The notes under the pieces: model-generated
Seen by the model: the letters and a program-made list of their open reading frames with translations, nothing else
Databases searched by the model: none
Told to the model about the DNA's origin: nothing
Made by a program: the position numbers and the translations under genes
Assembly: GCA_035566895.1 (NCBI GenBank)
Contig: DATMQA010000071.1
Location: forward strand, 1 to 34,941
DNA: 34,941 bases
From: DATMQA01 sp035566895
GTDB taxonomy: Bacteria > Verrucomicrobiota > Verrucomicrobiia > Limisphaerales > UBA8199
Reading direction: 5' to 3'
Part shown: piece after piece, positions 22,799-29,684 of the stretch
How the letters are laid out: the number at the start of each line of letters is the position of its first letter
Numbering within the stretch: position 1 is the first letter of the stretch

Positions 22799-23416
22799 AT
22801 GAGAACTTTCAAAACATGCATGGTTGTCGTATTCATGGCCGGGACAGGCATGGCCGCCACAGTCAATTTCGACGGCCTCAAGACGGGTTCACCACCAACA
22901 GGATGGACCGCCGCCCAAACCGGCAAGGGCCAGGCCAACTGGGCAGTCGTCGCCGATGACACAGCGCCCAGCAAACCCAACGTGCTGAAGCAATCCGGCG
23001 AAGCGAGTTACCCGGTTTGCATCAAAGATGATACCCACCTCAAAGACGGCTTTGTAGAAGTGAAATTCAAGCCCGTTGCCGGCAAGGAGGACCAGGCCAG
23101 CGGCGTGCTCTGGCGCTGCAAAGACGCGGACAATTGTTATATTGCCCGCGCGAATGCGCTGGAAGACAACGTTTGCATCTACCACACTATCCACGGGCGG
23201 CGCACCGAAAAGAAGCGGGCAGAAATGAAGGTTGGCTCCAACCAGTGGCACGCGTTGCGGGTGGAATTTCAGGGCAGTCATTTTACCGTCTTTCTGGACG
23301 GCAAGAAGGCCATCGAGTGGGACGACGAGACTTTCAAGGAGGCAGGCAAAGTCGGGGTGTGGACCAAAGCCGATAGCGTGACGCTCTTCGACGATTTCAG
23401 TTATGGTGAGAAATGA
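22799..23416 (+). CDS. Secreted DUF1080-like (3-keto-disaccharide hydrolase/LamG-like) protein
   Basis: A 205-residue exported protein. MRTFKTCMVVVFMAGTGMAA is a signal peptide. The mature part is one beta-sandwich domain with FDGLKTGSPPTGW, DGFVEVKFKPVAGKEDQASG, LWRCKDADNCYIARANALED, NQWHALRVEFQGSHFTVFLD and LFDDFSYGEK. These are the recurring blocks of DUF1080/concanavalin-like proteins of Planctomycetes and Verrucomicrobia (WRxxDxxNYYxxRxNxxE, then a closing DDFxY). The family includes 3-keto-glucoside hydrolases, but many members are only predicted sugar binders and no catalytic residue can be assigned here. It stands 112 nt ahead of a Tat-exported oxidoreductase on the same strand. Confidence 0.75.
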   Translation: MRTFKTCMVVVFMAGTGMAATVNFDGLKTGSPPTGWTAAQTGKGQANWAVVADDTAPSKPNVLKQSGEASYPVCIKDDTHLKDGFVEVKFKPVAGKEDQASGVLWRCKDADNCYIARANALEDNVCIYHTIHGRRTEKKRAEMKVGSNQWHALRVEFQGSHFTVFLDGKKAIEWDDETFKEAGKVGVWTKADSVTLFDDFSYGEK

Positions 23417-23527
23417 AGAGTGCCGGCCCTCAAGTGGTTGGCCTAGTTGCCTTCCTGCCAGAAGTATGCTTTACTGAACAGGTTAGCGGACCTAAAAAAC
23501 CAGGATCCAACGTCAACCTGCTTGCGT

Positions 23528-24436
23528 ATGCAAATCCAACGCCGTGAGTTTCTGAAACGTTCCGCCGTGGGGGTGGGTGGCCTGCTGGCCGGTATGCCCC
23601 TGGCCCGAGCGGCGGAGCCCAAACCCGCTTTTTTCGATCCGTACGAATTCGTGCCTTTGGGGAAAACCAAGGTCAAAGTCAGCCGGTTTTGCCTGGGCAC
23701 CGGCGTGCACGGCGGCAACCGGCAGTCGAATGCGACGCGGATGGGCAAGGAGAAGTTTGAAGCCCTGATTCAAGGCGCCCATGACCGCGGTGTGCGGCTC
23801 TTCGACCTGGCAGACCTCTACGGCACCCATCCTTACCTGATTCCGGCCCTAAAAGGAGTTCCCAGGGACAAAATCGGCATCATCTCGAAGATTTGGTTTC
23901 AGTCCGGGGGGATTCCGGATAAAGAGCGTCCGGATGCGGACGTGGTAGTGCAGCGATTTCTAAAGGAGATCGGCACCGATTATCTCGACCTGGTGTTGCT
24001 GCATTGCGTTCAATCCGCCACCTGGCCGGAGGAGTTGGGCAAGCAGATGGACATTTTGGCCCAGCTCAAAGAGAAGGGAATGATTCGGGCGCATGGTGTG
24101 TCGTGCCACTCGATAGCGGCCCTGGAAGCCGCCGCCAACGAGCCTTGGGTGGACTCGGTCCATGCGCGGATTAATCCTTATGGCATGAGCATGGATGGAC
24201 CGCCGGAAAAGGTCGTCCCGGTGTTGAAGAAGCTGCATGATGCCGGCAAGGCGGTGGTGGGGATGAAGATCATCGGGGAAGGCCGGTTGCGCAACGATGA
24301 AGATAAGCGGGATGAATCGGCGCGTTACGTGCTGGGTTTAGGTTGCGTGGATGTGCTGAATGTCGGCTTCGAGAAGGTCGAGGAGATCGATGACTTCGCC
24401 GCGCGCGTGCGCAAGGTGCCGAAGGCCCAAGTCTGA
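23528..24436 (+). CDS. Tat-exported aldo/keto reductase family protein
   Basis: A 302-residue protein starting MQIQRREFLKRSAVGVGGLL, a twin-arginine signal, so it is probably folded with cofactor before export. The TIM-barrel core has the aldo/keto reductase tetrad: Asp and Tyr in RLFDLADLYGTHPYL, Lys in IISKIWF and His in LVLLHCVQS. LAQLKEKGMIRAHGVSCHS also fits the family. NAD(P)H dependence is usual in the family, but periplasmic members may act differently, so the reaction is not predictable. I use ATG 23528 because the Tat motif starts there; the frame is open back to 23447 without family-like sequence. It may share a transcript with the DUF1080-like gene before it. Confidence 0.85.
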   Translation: MQIQRREFLKRSAVGVGGLLAGMPLARAAEPKPAFFDPYEFVPLGKTKVKVSRFCLGTGVHGGNRQSNATRMGKEKFEALIQGAHDRGVRLFDLADLYGTHPYLIPALKGVPRDKIGIISKIWFQSGGIPDKERPDADVVVQRFLKEIGTDYLDLVLLHCVQSATWPEELGKQMDILAQLKEKGMIRAHGVSCHSIAALEAAANEPWVDSVHARINPYGMSMDGPPEKVVPVLKKLHDAGKAVVGMKIIGEGRLRNDEDKRDESARYVLGLGCVDVLNVGFEKVEEIDDFAARVRKVPKAQV

Positions 24437-24502
24437 GGCAGCTACGTCTTGAACGCGGAATTCCGACTCGACGGGCGGCGTTCATTCCTTTAGCCTTAAG
24501 CT

Positions 24503-24691
24503 GTGGAAAAAAAAATCGCTCGCGTGCTGAAGAAAATCCGAAACGTCCCCGGTCTAAGCGACGACGAAAGGTTTCTATTCGCGCGGAGTCTCGCCGCAAC
24601 CCCGGACGAGCGATGGCAGCTCCACGAGAACTTCCTCCGCTCGCACGACTTATACACGCGCTCAGCCAGGAGAAAATACGGTTTCAAGTAG
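24503..24691 (+). CDS. Small helical protein of a two-gene module with a nucleotidyltransferase-like gene
   Basis: A 62-residue charged protein (MEKKIARVLKKIRNVPGLSD then AATPDERWQLHENFLRSHDL). The DERWxxxxxFxRSxxL pattern recurs in short proteins encoded just before nucleotidyltransferase-like genes, where it is suspected to be the antitoxin or adaptor. It starts with GTG at 24503, inside ccttaagctgtgg, a 13-mer also found exactly at the hisH start. Its 3' end overlaps the next gene by 79 nt in another frame. Function unproven. Confidence 0.55.
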   Translation: MEKKIARVLKKIRNVPGLSDDERFLFARSLAATPDERWQLHENFLRSHDLYTRSARRKYGFK

Positions 24692-25074
24692 CCGGGATGA
24701 GCGCGGCGATTTTGCAGGGAGTACCGGCCACGACCCTCGATACGGACCTCTGGATTGACCTGCCGGAGCGGCAGTACATGAGACTTCTCCGACTATGCGT
24801 GCGCTTGGGCGACTCGGTCCGCACCAACACGGTGGTGGAGCTCAGTGATGGTTCGATTGTCAATTTCCTCTACCGGGTCGATGGTCTTCGAAGTTTTTCG
24901 CGTGAATTCAAAGGCGCGCGTTGGATTCGGTGGCTGGGTACGAAGGTAGCAGTGCTCCCGTTGGTCCGTCTTTACGAAAGCAAGAAGTTCATTGGCCGGG
25001 CGAAAGACCTCGCCCATTTGCCGCTGCTCGAACAAACGCTGGCCCTGAAACGCCGTGTACGGGCTAGAGGCTAA
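24613..25074 (+). CDS. Nucleotidyltransferase-like protein (MNT/AbiEii-type fold), partner of the small upstream gene
   Basis: A 153-residue protein. LARLIHALSQEKIRFQVAGM, then AAILQGVPATTLDTDLWIDL and PERQYMRLLRL match the minimal nucleotidyltransferase pattern in which a short helix-loop holds G(S/M)xAAxLxGxxRxTxDxD. The DTD pair could bind metal. KFIGRAKDLAHLPLLEQTL is the usual closing segment (KxxxgRxKDxxhlxxLe). Such proteins often form toxin-antitoxin or tRNA-modifying modules with a small partner, but the activity is not certain here. The start at 24613 overlaps the preceding small gene by 79 nt. A second, unrelated-looking pair with the same arrangement occurs at 27.75-28.67 kb. Confidence 0.65.
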   Translation: MAAPRELPPLARLIHALSQEKIRFQVAGMSAAILQGVPATTLDTDLWIDLPERQYMRLLRLCVRLGDSVRTNTVVELSDGSIVNFLYRVDGLRSFSREFKGARWIRWLGTKVAVLPLVRLYESKKFIGRAKDLAHLPLLEQTLALKRRVRARG

Positions 25075-25102
25075 GCCAGTAACTTGATGGATGGAATCAG
25101 TT

Positions 25103-25927
25103 TCAGTCCCGGGGAGGGGTTTTCGTCTCAGGCAGTGCGGGACCGGGCGCGGGAGCCGGTGCGGCGTTGGTGGCGGTTGCAGGAATTCCGGGAGTGACCG
25201 CACCATGCGAGATTGTGGATGAAGGAGCGTCGGCGCCGGCGAGTTCTTCGGACAGGATCGTGATGGCGATCCGCCGGTTACGAGCACGGCCTTCAGGGGC
25301 GGCGTTATCGGCCACCGGCCGGAACTCGCCGTAGCCCACGACGCCGAGGCGGCGTGGGTCCACACCGGCATTTTCAGTGAGGAAGCGCACGGCGGCGGTG
25401 GCGCGGGCGGTGGACAGTTCCCAATTACTGGGGAAACGGTTCCGCGCCGCGGCGCGGATCGGGACATTGTCAGTGTGGCCGATGACGTGGATTTTCAGCT
25501 TGGGATGCTGGGCAAGAATGGCCGCGACCTTGCGCAAGACTGCCGCACCATCGGGCTTGAGGTCAGCTTCACCGGAGTCGAACAGGACGCGGTCGAGGAT
25601 GTTGACCGTCAGCTTGCCTTGGAGCTGGGAGATCGTGACATCCTTGGATTCCAGGGCGGCGCGCATTTCGTCTTCGAGGCTCCGGTGGGTTTGAACCGTT
25701 GCTTCCTGTTGCTTTTGCAGCTCCTCGATGCGCGCCTGGCTGGCGGCGAGTTTGTCCTTTAACTTGGCGGCTTCGGCAGCGTTCTGGGCCGCAGCGGCGC
25801 GCGCTTCGGCCAGCTCCGCCTGGGCTCGGTCCACGTCCTGTTTGCGCTCGTAAGAGGAAAACGCGAGCAGGCCCAAAAGCAGGGCTGCCGTCAGGATGCT
25901 GCCGATAATCCAGGTTTCTTTGGGCAT
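25103..25927 (-). CDS. OmpA/MotB-family peptidoglycan-binding protein with N-terminal membrane anchor
   Basis: A 274-residue protein. IIGSILTAALLLGLLAFSSY (residues ~6-25) is a single transmembrane helix. Residues ~30-105 are an Ala/Glu/Lys/Gln-rich coiled coil. The OmpA C-terminal domain spans ~110-235 (VLFDSGEADLKPDGAAVLRK, HVIGHTDNVPI, NWELSTARATAAVRFL, VVGYGEFRPVADN and ARNRRIAITIL). The Asp and Arg residues that hold diaminopimelate are in the usual places (GHTDN, RARNRR). The tail is Ala/Pro-rich and presumably disordered. Without a MotA neighbour it is more likely a structural cell-wall tether or an adaptor for an ExbB/MotA-like motor encoded elsewhere. It is divergent from hisH. Confidence 0.85.
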   Translation of the reverse strand: MPKETWIIGSILTAALLLGLLAFSSYERKQDVDRAQAELAEARAAAAQNAAEAAKLKDKLAASQARIEELQKQQEATVQTHRSLEDEMRAALESKDVTISQLQGKLTVNILDRVLFDSGEADLKPDGAAVLRKVAAILAQHPKLKIHVIGHTDNVPIRAAARNRFPSNWELSTARATAAVRFLTENAGVDPRRLGVVGYGEFRPVADNAAPEGRARNRRIAITILSEELAGADAPSSTISHGAVTPGIPATATNAAPAPAPGPALPETKTPPRD

Positions 25928-26058
25928 GGGCCAGCAAAGGGTTACATGCCACTCCGTGACAGTGAAGCTTTTAATTGATTCTCATGCGAGGCGCAAGCAA
26001 AAGTGGACTTGCCGGACTTGCCCGACAGGTTGCCAGCCGGCCCACGGAACCTTAAGCT

Positions 26059-26697
26059 GTGGTCGTGCTCGCTTTAATTGATTATGGGTCCGGCAACCTA
26101 CGTAGCGTCCACAAGGCCTTGCTGAAGGTGGGGGCGGAAGTGCGGGTGGTGCAGCGGCCCGAGGAGATCCGGGACGCGCGTGCGGTCGTGCTCCCCGGGG
26201 TGGGCGCCTTCGACGACTGCATTCAGGCGCTGGACCGGCAGGGGTTGCTTGCCGCCTCGCGGGAGTTCATCCGCATAGGCAGGCCATTCCTCGGCATCTG
26301 TGTCGGATACCAGGCTCTGTTCGAGGAGAGCGAAGAGTTCAACAGTTGCGCCGCGGGGATGGGCGTCTTTCAGGGCCGCGTCGTCCGTTTTTCACAAAAT
26401 AACGGCCTCAAGATCCCGCAAATTGGCTGGAACCAGCTCGAAGTGGTCCAACCCGAGTGCCCTCTGTTCCGCGGCGTTCCCAGCGGCAGCTACGTTTATT
26501 TCGTGCACAGCTTTTTCCCCCAACCCGTCGATGCCTCGATCGTCGCGACGCGCACGACTTACGGCGAAGCCTTCGCTTCCGCGGTGTGGCGCGATAATGT
26601 TTTCGCCACGCAATTTCATCCGGAAAAAAGCCAGAAGGTGGGTTTGCAATTGCTACGGAACTTCGTCGAGTTGGTGGAGGCAAGCGCCCGCAAATAA
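26059..26697 (+). CDS. hisH: Imidazole glycerol phosphate synthase, glutaminase subunit HisH
   Basis: This is the class I glutamine amidotransferase subunit that feeds ammonia to HisF in histidine biosynthesis. The 212-residue protein shows ALIDYGSGNLRSVHKAL and VVLPGVGAFDDC. The nucleophile elbow is RPFLGICVGYQALFEESEE (catalytic Cys; GICLGMQ is more usual), followed by KIPQIGWNQL, YVYFVHSFF and ATQFHPEKSQKVG (His/Glu of the triad). It starts with GTG 26059, two codons before the conserved (L)ALIDYGSGN. No hisF or other his gene is adjacent, so the pathway genes are scattered. The GTG sits in a 13-mer shared with the start of the gene at 24503. Confidence 0.95.
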   Translation: MVVLALIDYGSGNLRSVHKALLKVGAEVRVVQRPEEIRDARAVVLPGVGAFDDCIQALDRQGLLAASREFIRIGRPFLGICVGYQALFEESEEFNSCAAGMGVFQGRVVRFSQNNGLKIPQIGWNQLEVVQPECPLFRGVPSGSYVYFVHSFFPQPVDASIVATRTTYGEAFASAVWRDNVFATQFHPEKSQKVGLQLLRNFVELVEASARK

Positions 26698-26705
26698 CCG
26701 GGATT

Positions 26706-26850
26706 GCTTGTTGTGCCTTTTTGTGGCCGTCTTCCTGCCCTTCGTTGGCTGTTCCCTTCTGTAAGATCTGTGTCCATCCGTGTCCACCTGTGGTTAGATC
26801 CTTTGGGTTGCGGCTTTCCGCTCTGTGCTCTTTGAGTTCTTTCGTTGCGA
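26706..26850. repeat. Dispersed intergenic repeat cluster upstream of the SOD gene
   Basis: The gap holds a run of known-looking repeat words: gttgtgcctttttgtggccg, then atctgtgtccatccgtgtcc followed by acctgtggtta (26765-26795), then ctctttgagttctttcgttg. The 'ctgtgtccatccgtgtcc' word recurs between genes in many Verrucomicrobia, Planctomycetes and other genomes. Related words occur here at 798-822 and 34638-34680. No open frame or RNA gene is visible. Confidence 0.65.
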
Positions 26851-26866
26851 TTTCTGGCCTGCTCGC

Positions 26867-26893
26867 TTGACTCTGGCGCAGACGTGCTATCTT
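26867..26893 (+). promoter_or_regulatory. Possible promoter of the superoxide dismutase gene
   Basis: TTGACT (26867-26872, five of six) and TATCTT (26888-26893, four of six) are separated by 15 nt, slightly short of optimum. A start near 26900 would give a leader of about 70 nt before the SOD ATG. No operator is recognised. Confidence 0.35.
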
Positions 26894-26971
26894 ACTGAGT
26901 TCGTTCGATGCCCAATAAACAAAAAGAGGGCATAGGTTGTACATGGCAAAAACAATTAACGCAGAAAAATT

Positions 26972-27601
26972 ATGGCATACGAACTTCCTCCGCTTCCTTA
27001 TCCGAAAGACGCGCTCGAGCCGCATATCGACGCAATGACGATGGAGATCCATCACGACAAACACCACGGCGCTTACGTCACCAACGTGAATAAAGCCATC
27101 GCGGGCAAAGCCGACCTCGAAAGCAAACCCGTTGAGGCGCTCATCGCCAACCTTGAGGCGGTGCCGCAAGACGTCCGCAATGTCGTGCGTAACAATGGCG
27201 GCGGTCACGCCAATCATTCGATGTTTTGGAAGCTCCTGGCGCCCAAAGCGGGCGGCGTTCCCGCGGGCAAGCTGGGGGATGACATTAAGGCCACCTTCGG
27301 CGGCTTCGATCCTTTCAAAGAGAAATTCGAGGCCGCGGGAATCGGTCGTTTCGGCAGCGGTTGGGCCTGGTTGGTGGTCAACAAAGGCAAACTGGAAATC
27401 GTTTCGACGGCCAACCAGGACAATCCGCTGATGGGCAAGGCTGTCTCCGGCGCGGAAGGGACGCCAATCCTCGGCTGTGACGTTTGGGAACATGCCTACT
27501 ACTTGAAATACCAGAACCGCCGCGCCGATTATCTCAAGGCCTTCTGGAATGTGGTCAACTGGCCGCAAGTGGCGAAGCATTACGAAGCGGCGCACAAGTG
27601 A
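26972..27601 (+). CDS. Superoxide dismutase, Fe/Mn family
   Basis: This cytoplasmic homodimer converts superoxide to hydrogen peroxide and oxygen. The 209-residue protein starts MAYELPPLPYPKDALEPHID. Metal ligands are in the standard order: His in MTMEIHHDKHHGAYV, His in GGHANHSMFWKLL, and Asp and His in GCDVWEHAYYLKYQNRR. GSGWAWLVVNKGKLEI is the outer-sphere region. The GGG/HANH pattern and the G near position 77 lean towards the Mn form, but metal cannot be settled from sequence alone. It is monocistronic, with a promoter-like sequence ~80 nt upstream and a strong terminator 21 nt downstream. Confidence 0.95.
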   Translation: MAYELPPLPYPKDALEPHIDAMTMEIHHDKHHGAYVTNVNKAIAGKADLESKPVEALIANLEAVPQDVRNVVRNNGGGHANHSMFWKLLAPKAGGVPAGKLGDDIKATFGGFDPFKEKFEAAGIGRFGSGWAWLVVNKGKLEIVSTANQDNPLMGKAVSGAEGTPILGCDVWEHAYYLKYQNRRADYLKAFWNVVNWPQVAKHYEAAHK

Positions 27602-27622
27602 GCCAGGACAGGCAGACTTTCA

Positions 27623-27663
27623 GCAAGGCACGCCGGGGTGACTTGGCGTGCCTTGCCGATTTT
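27623..27663 (+). terminator. Intrinsic terminator of the SOD gene
   Basis: A perfect 12-bp stem GCAAGGCACGCC/GGCGTGCCTTGC (27623-27634 with 27645-27656) has a 10-nt loop and is followed by cgatttt. It starts 21 nt after the SOD stop. The T-tract is short, but the stem is very stable. Confidence 0.75.
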
Positions 27664-27750
27664 GCGGAGCAGGGAAGTCGGGTTTCTATGTCGGGGCGGG
27701 TTTCTATTGACAACGCCATAGATTCCTCAACATTTTTGGAAAGTGGATCA

Positions 27751-27966
27751 ATGAAAGCTAGGCGTTCCAAGTTCAAAACGACCGGTAGGATGGACCCCTC
27801 TTGGCGCAAGTCGCGCGTCCTCGCTCGCATCCTGCTTCGTGAGAAGGACGGCACGCTGACGGAACAAGACCGCCGTCTGGCCGGCAGATTGGCAAAGGAC
27901 CCGGACGTGGAGAATCGGTTGATCGATCAAGCGATGGCTTGGTTTCGCGCCGATAAGAGGGCGTGA
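27751..27966 (+). CDS. Small basic helical protein, first gene of the second nucleotidyltransferase-like module
   Basis: A 71-residue charged protein (MKARRSKFKTTGRMDPSWRK; DGTLTEQDRRLAGRLAKDPD; NRLIDQAMAWFRADKRA at the end). It resembles no family I can name. It directly precedes a nucleotidyltransferase-fold gene and shares a GTGA stop/start overlap with it, the classic arrangement of a two-gene module. The ATG at 27751 was chosen because sequence upstream is the SOD terminator region; the frame itself is open further back. It may serve as antitoxin or as specificity partner. Confidence 0.5.
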   Translation: MKARRSKFKTTGRMDPSWRKSRVLARILLREKDGTLTEQDRRLAGRLAKDPDVENRLIDQAMAWFRADKRA

Positions 27967-28673
27967 AGCTTTCCATCAAAGCCTGGCAACCCATGTTGGA
28001 CTGGAGCGCGCCGGCCGGTCGGCTGTTGAAGAGATTGCTTGCCGCATTGCCACCAGAGTATCCTTTCCAAATTACTGTTTTTGGCTCGGCTCCGCTCCAA
28101 CTGGCTATAGACCGCAGTTTTTTGAGCGCGGATGTGGATATTTTTTCCGAAGATGACTTTTCGGAGGTGATTCGTGAGGAGCATCTGGGAAAAGGCCACC
28201 GGCGCCCCTACCTCGAGCAGGTCCGTGCCGCCGTTTTTCACACCGCAGCCGATTGGCGCGCGCGCGCCTTCACCACAAAGCTCGAAAATGTGACGCTGGT
28301 CTTCCCCCACCCGATCGATTTGCTCGTAGCGAAACTGCAGCGGCTGGCCCGGAAGGATTTGCGGGCTTTCCGAATGGTCTATCGCCGAACTGGCTTTCCC
28401 CGCGAACGGGATTTGGTCCGGGTCTTGCAAAATGCTGTGGACCTTTACCGCTCCCCTTTCCCGGGCGAGCGGCCCGCGGGCGATATGTTCGCCAACACGC
28501 GCAAGGTGTGGCGCGAGTTGTTTCACAAAGACATCGATGTCCAAAAGCGCATTATCCAGCCAGTCCTGGCGGAGCGCGCGGCAGCATACGGTCTGGACCT
28601 CCCCGATTGGAAGGCCCACGCCGCCCGATTGGCTTCTCGCACCCGTAGCAAACGCCGCCGTTGCTCTCGGTAA
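27963..28673 (+). CDS. Nucleotidyltransferase-fold protein (AbiEii/DUF6036-like)
   Basis: A 236-residue protein. LLKRLLAALPPEYPFQITVF, then GSAPLQLAIDRSFLSADVDI and FSEDDF form the start of a nucleotidyltransferase fold, with G(S)xxxLxL and a DVD metal pair. NVTLVFPHPIDLLVAKLQRL and ARKDLRAFRMVYRRTGFP fit the C-terminal part, where KxxRxxxKDxxD is typical. The start codon is GTG 27963, overlapping the previous stop (GTGA). Related proteins are toxins or tRNA-modifying enzymes in abortive-infection-like modules; neither is shown here. The basic C-terminus (RTRSKRRRCSR) is unusual and could contact nucleic acid. Confidence 0.6.
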   Translation: MKLSIKAWQPMLDWSAPAGRLLKRLLAALPPEYPFQITVFGSAPLQLAIDRSFLSADVDIFSEDDFSEVIREEHLGKGHRRPYLEQVRAAVFHTAADWRARAFTTKLENVTLVFPHPIDLLVAKLQRLARKDLRAFRMVYRRTGFPRERDLVRVLQNAVDLYRSPFPGERPAGDMFANTRKVWRELFHKDIDVQKRIIQPVLAERAAAYGLDLPDWKAHAARLASRTRSKRRRCSR

Positions 28674-28764
28674 TCGAGTGCGAGTGTCTTTCTGCGATTT
28701 TTTGCCACCTTTGGATTTGACACACCAGTCCGTTGTGCCAGATTTTGGCGCAAATTAGCCAACC

Positions 28765-29199
28765 ATGATGAAACAACGACTCTCCCTGATGTGCCTCGCG
28801 GCATTGTTCACCGTATCGATTCTCAGCGCTCACGGCGCGGAGAAGGCAAAACACCCAGTGGATCTAAGCAAGATCCCGCCCGCCGCCGACAAGAAGGACG
28901 TGACCTACGCCAACGACATCAAACCCATTTTTGAGAATTCCTGCGTGAAATGTCATGGCGCGCAAAAGCCGAAGGCCAAGCTCCGATTGGACAGCCTCGA
29001 AGGCGCGCTCAAAGGGGGCGAGGATGGCAAAGTCATCCTTCCGGGCAAAGGGGCCGAGAGCCTGCTGGTCCAAAACGTTGCCAATGTGGGCGATCCCGAC
29101 CAATACATGCCCCCACCTAAGAACAAGGCCAATATTGGACCGCTCACCAAAGAACAAATCGGCTTGCTCCGCGCTTGGATCGACCAGGGCGCGAAGTAA
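28765..29199 (+). CDS. Exported planctomycete-type cytochrome c domain protein (PSCyt1)
   Basis: A 144-residue exported protein. MMKQRLSLMCLAALFTVSIL and SAHGAE form the signal peptide. The mature part is a single PSCyt1 domain: YANDIKPIFENSCVKCHGAQ contains the CxxCH heme site, and KPKAKLRLDSLEGALKGGED, ILPGKGAESLLVQNV and YMPPPKN (likely Met ligand) follow. Such domains normally head long PSCyt1-PSCyt2-PSD1 proteins of Planctomycetes and Verrucomicrobia; here it stands alone. It is likely a periplasmic electron carrier or a heme-binding carbohydrate-associated domain. TTGACA with CAGATT 16 nt later lies 30-50 nt upstream and could be its promoter. Confidence 0.88.
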   Translation: MMKQRLSLMCLAALFTVSILSAHGAEKAKHPVDLSKIPPAADKKDVTYANDIKPIFENSCVKCHGAQKPKAKLRLDSLEGALKGGEDGKVILPGKGAESLLVQNVANVGDPDQYMPPPKNKANIGPLTKEQIGLLRAWIDQGAK

Positions 29200-29684
29200 C
29201 AGGTAAGCGACGGCGTTCCGTTTTGCTCCCTGGCACAATTTCACCGAACGCCACCTCGGCCACTACGCCCCTTGCGCCGCACCAGGCCAATCGCATTTTC
29301 GGCCAGACCAGCATCTCGGTTGGAATCACTGCTCAGCAAGACCGTATCGTCAATCGCGGCATCGCTCCGGAACGAGTCGCGGCGGCGACTCATTCGCCAG
29401 TTCGCCCCGTCACGCTCCGCGACTCGAGCGGCTCTCGTTTCGGAGGAGGCCCATTCCGTCCCTTTTGTCGCTGTCGTCCCTTGGTCTCTGGGCATCTGGA
29501 CTCAAGGCGGCAAGGGCTCGGCCAGCGAATTAGGACCCAATGCCTTCCCCACGGAAAAGCTGCCCACGCCCTGATGAGAATCGCTGGTGGCTAATCGCAA
29601 ACCATTGTCATTTGTTTCCCGCCGTGTAACCTTCGGCGTGCCTCTCGCATTACACCTCGTGAAGGAGTATCCAGCCGAAGCTCC
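29200..29684. other. 485-nt gap without a recognisable gene
   Basis: Both strands have open frames of 80-140 codons here, but none has a family match, a ribosome binding site or a consistent start. Arg/Ser-rich translations are what G+C-rich noncoding DNA gives. The last 25 nt contain gaaggag, about 20 nt before the MFS start, probably too far for its ribosome binding site. The stretch may be a decayed gene. Confidence 0.4.

Noticed and set aside
26408..27595. 395-codon minus-strand frame covering hisH end, repeats and SOD
   Set aside because: Antisense to two clear enzymes and crosses a repeat-filled gap; no family features.
29175..29594. Frame containing APHQANRIFGQTS, reminiscent of FabH (PHQAN)
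   Set aside because: Only four residues match and no other ketoacyl synthase III motif is near; treated as chance in a gap.
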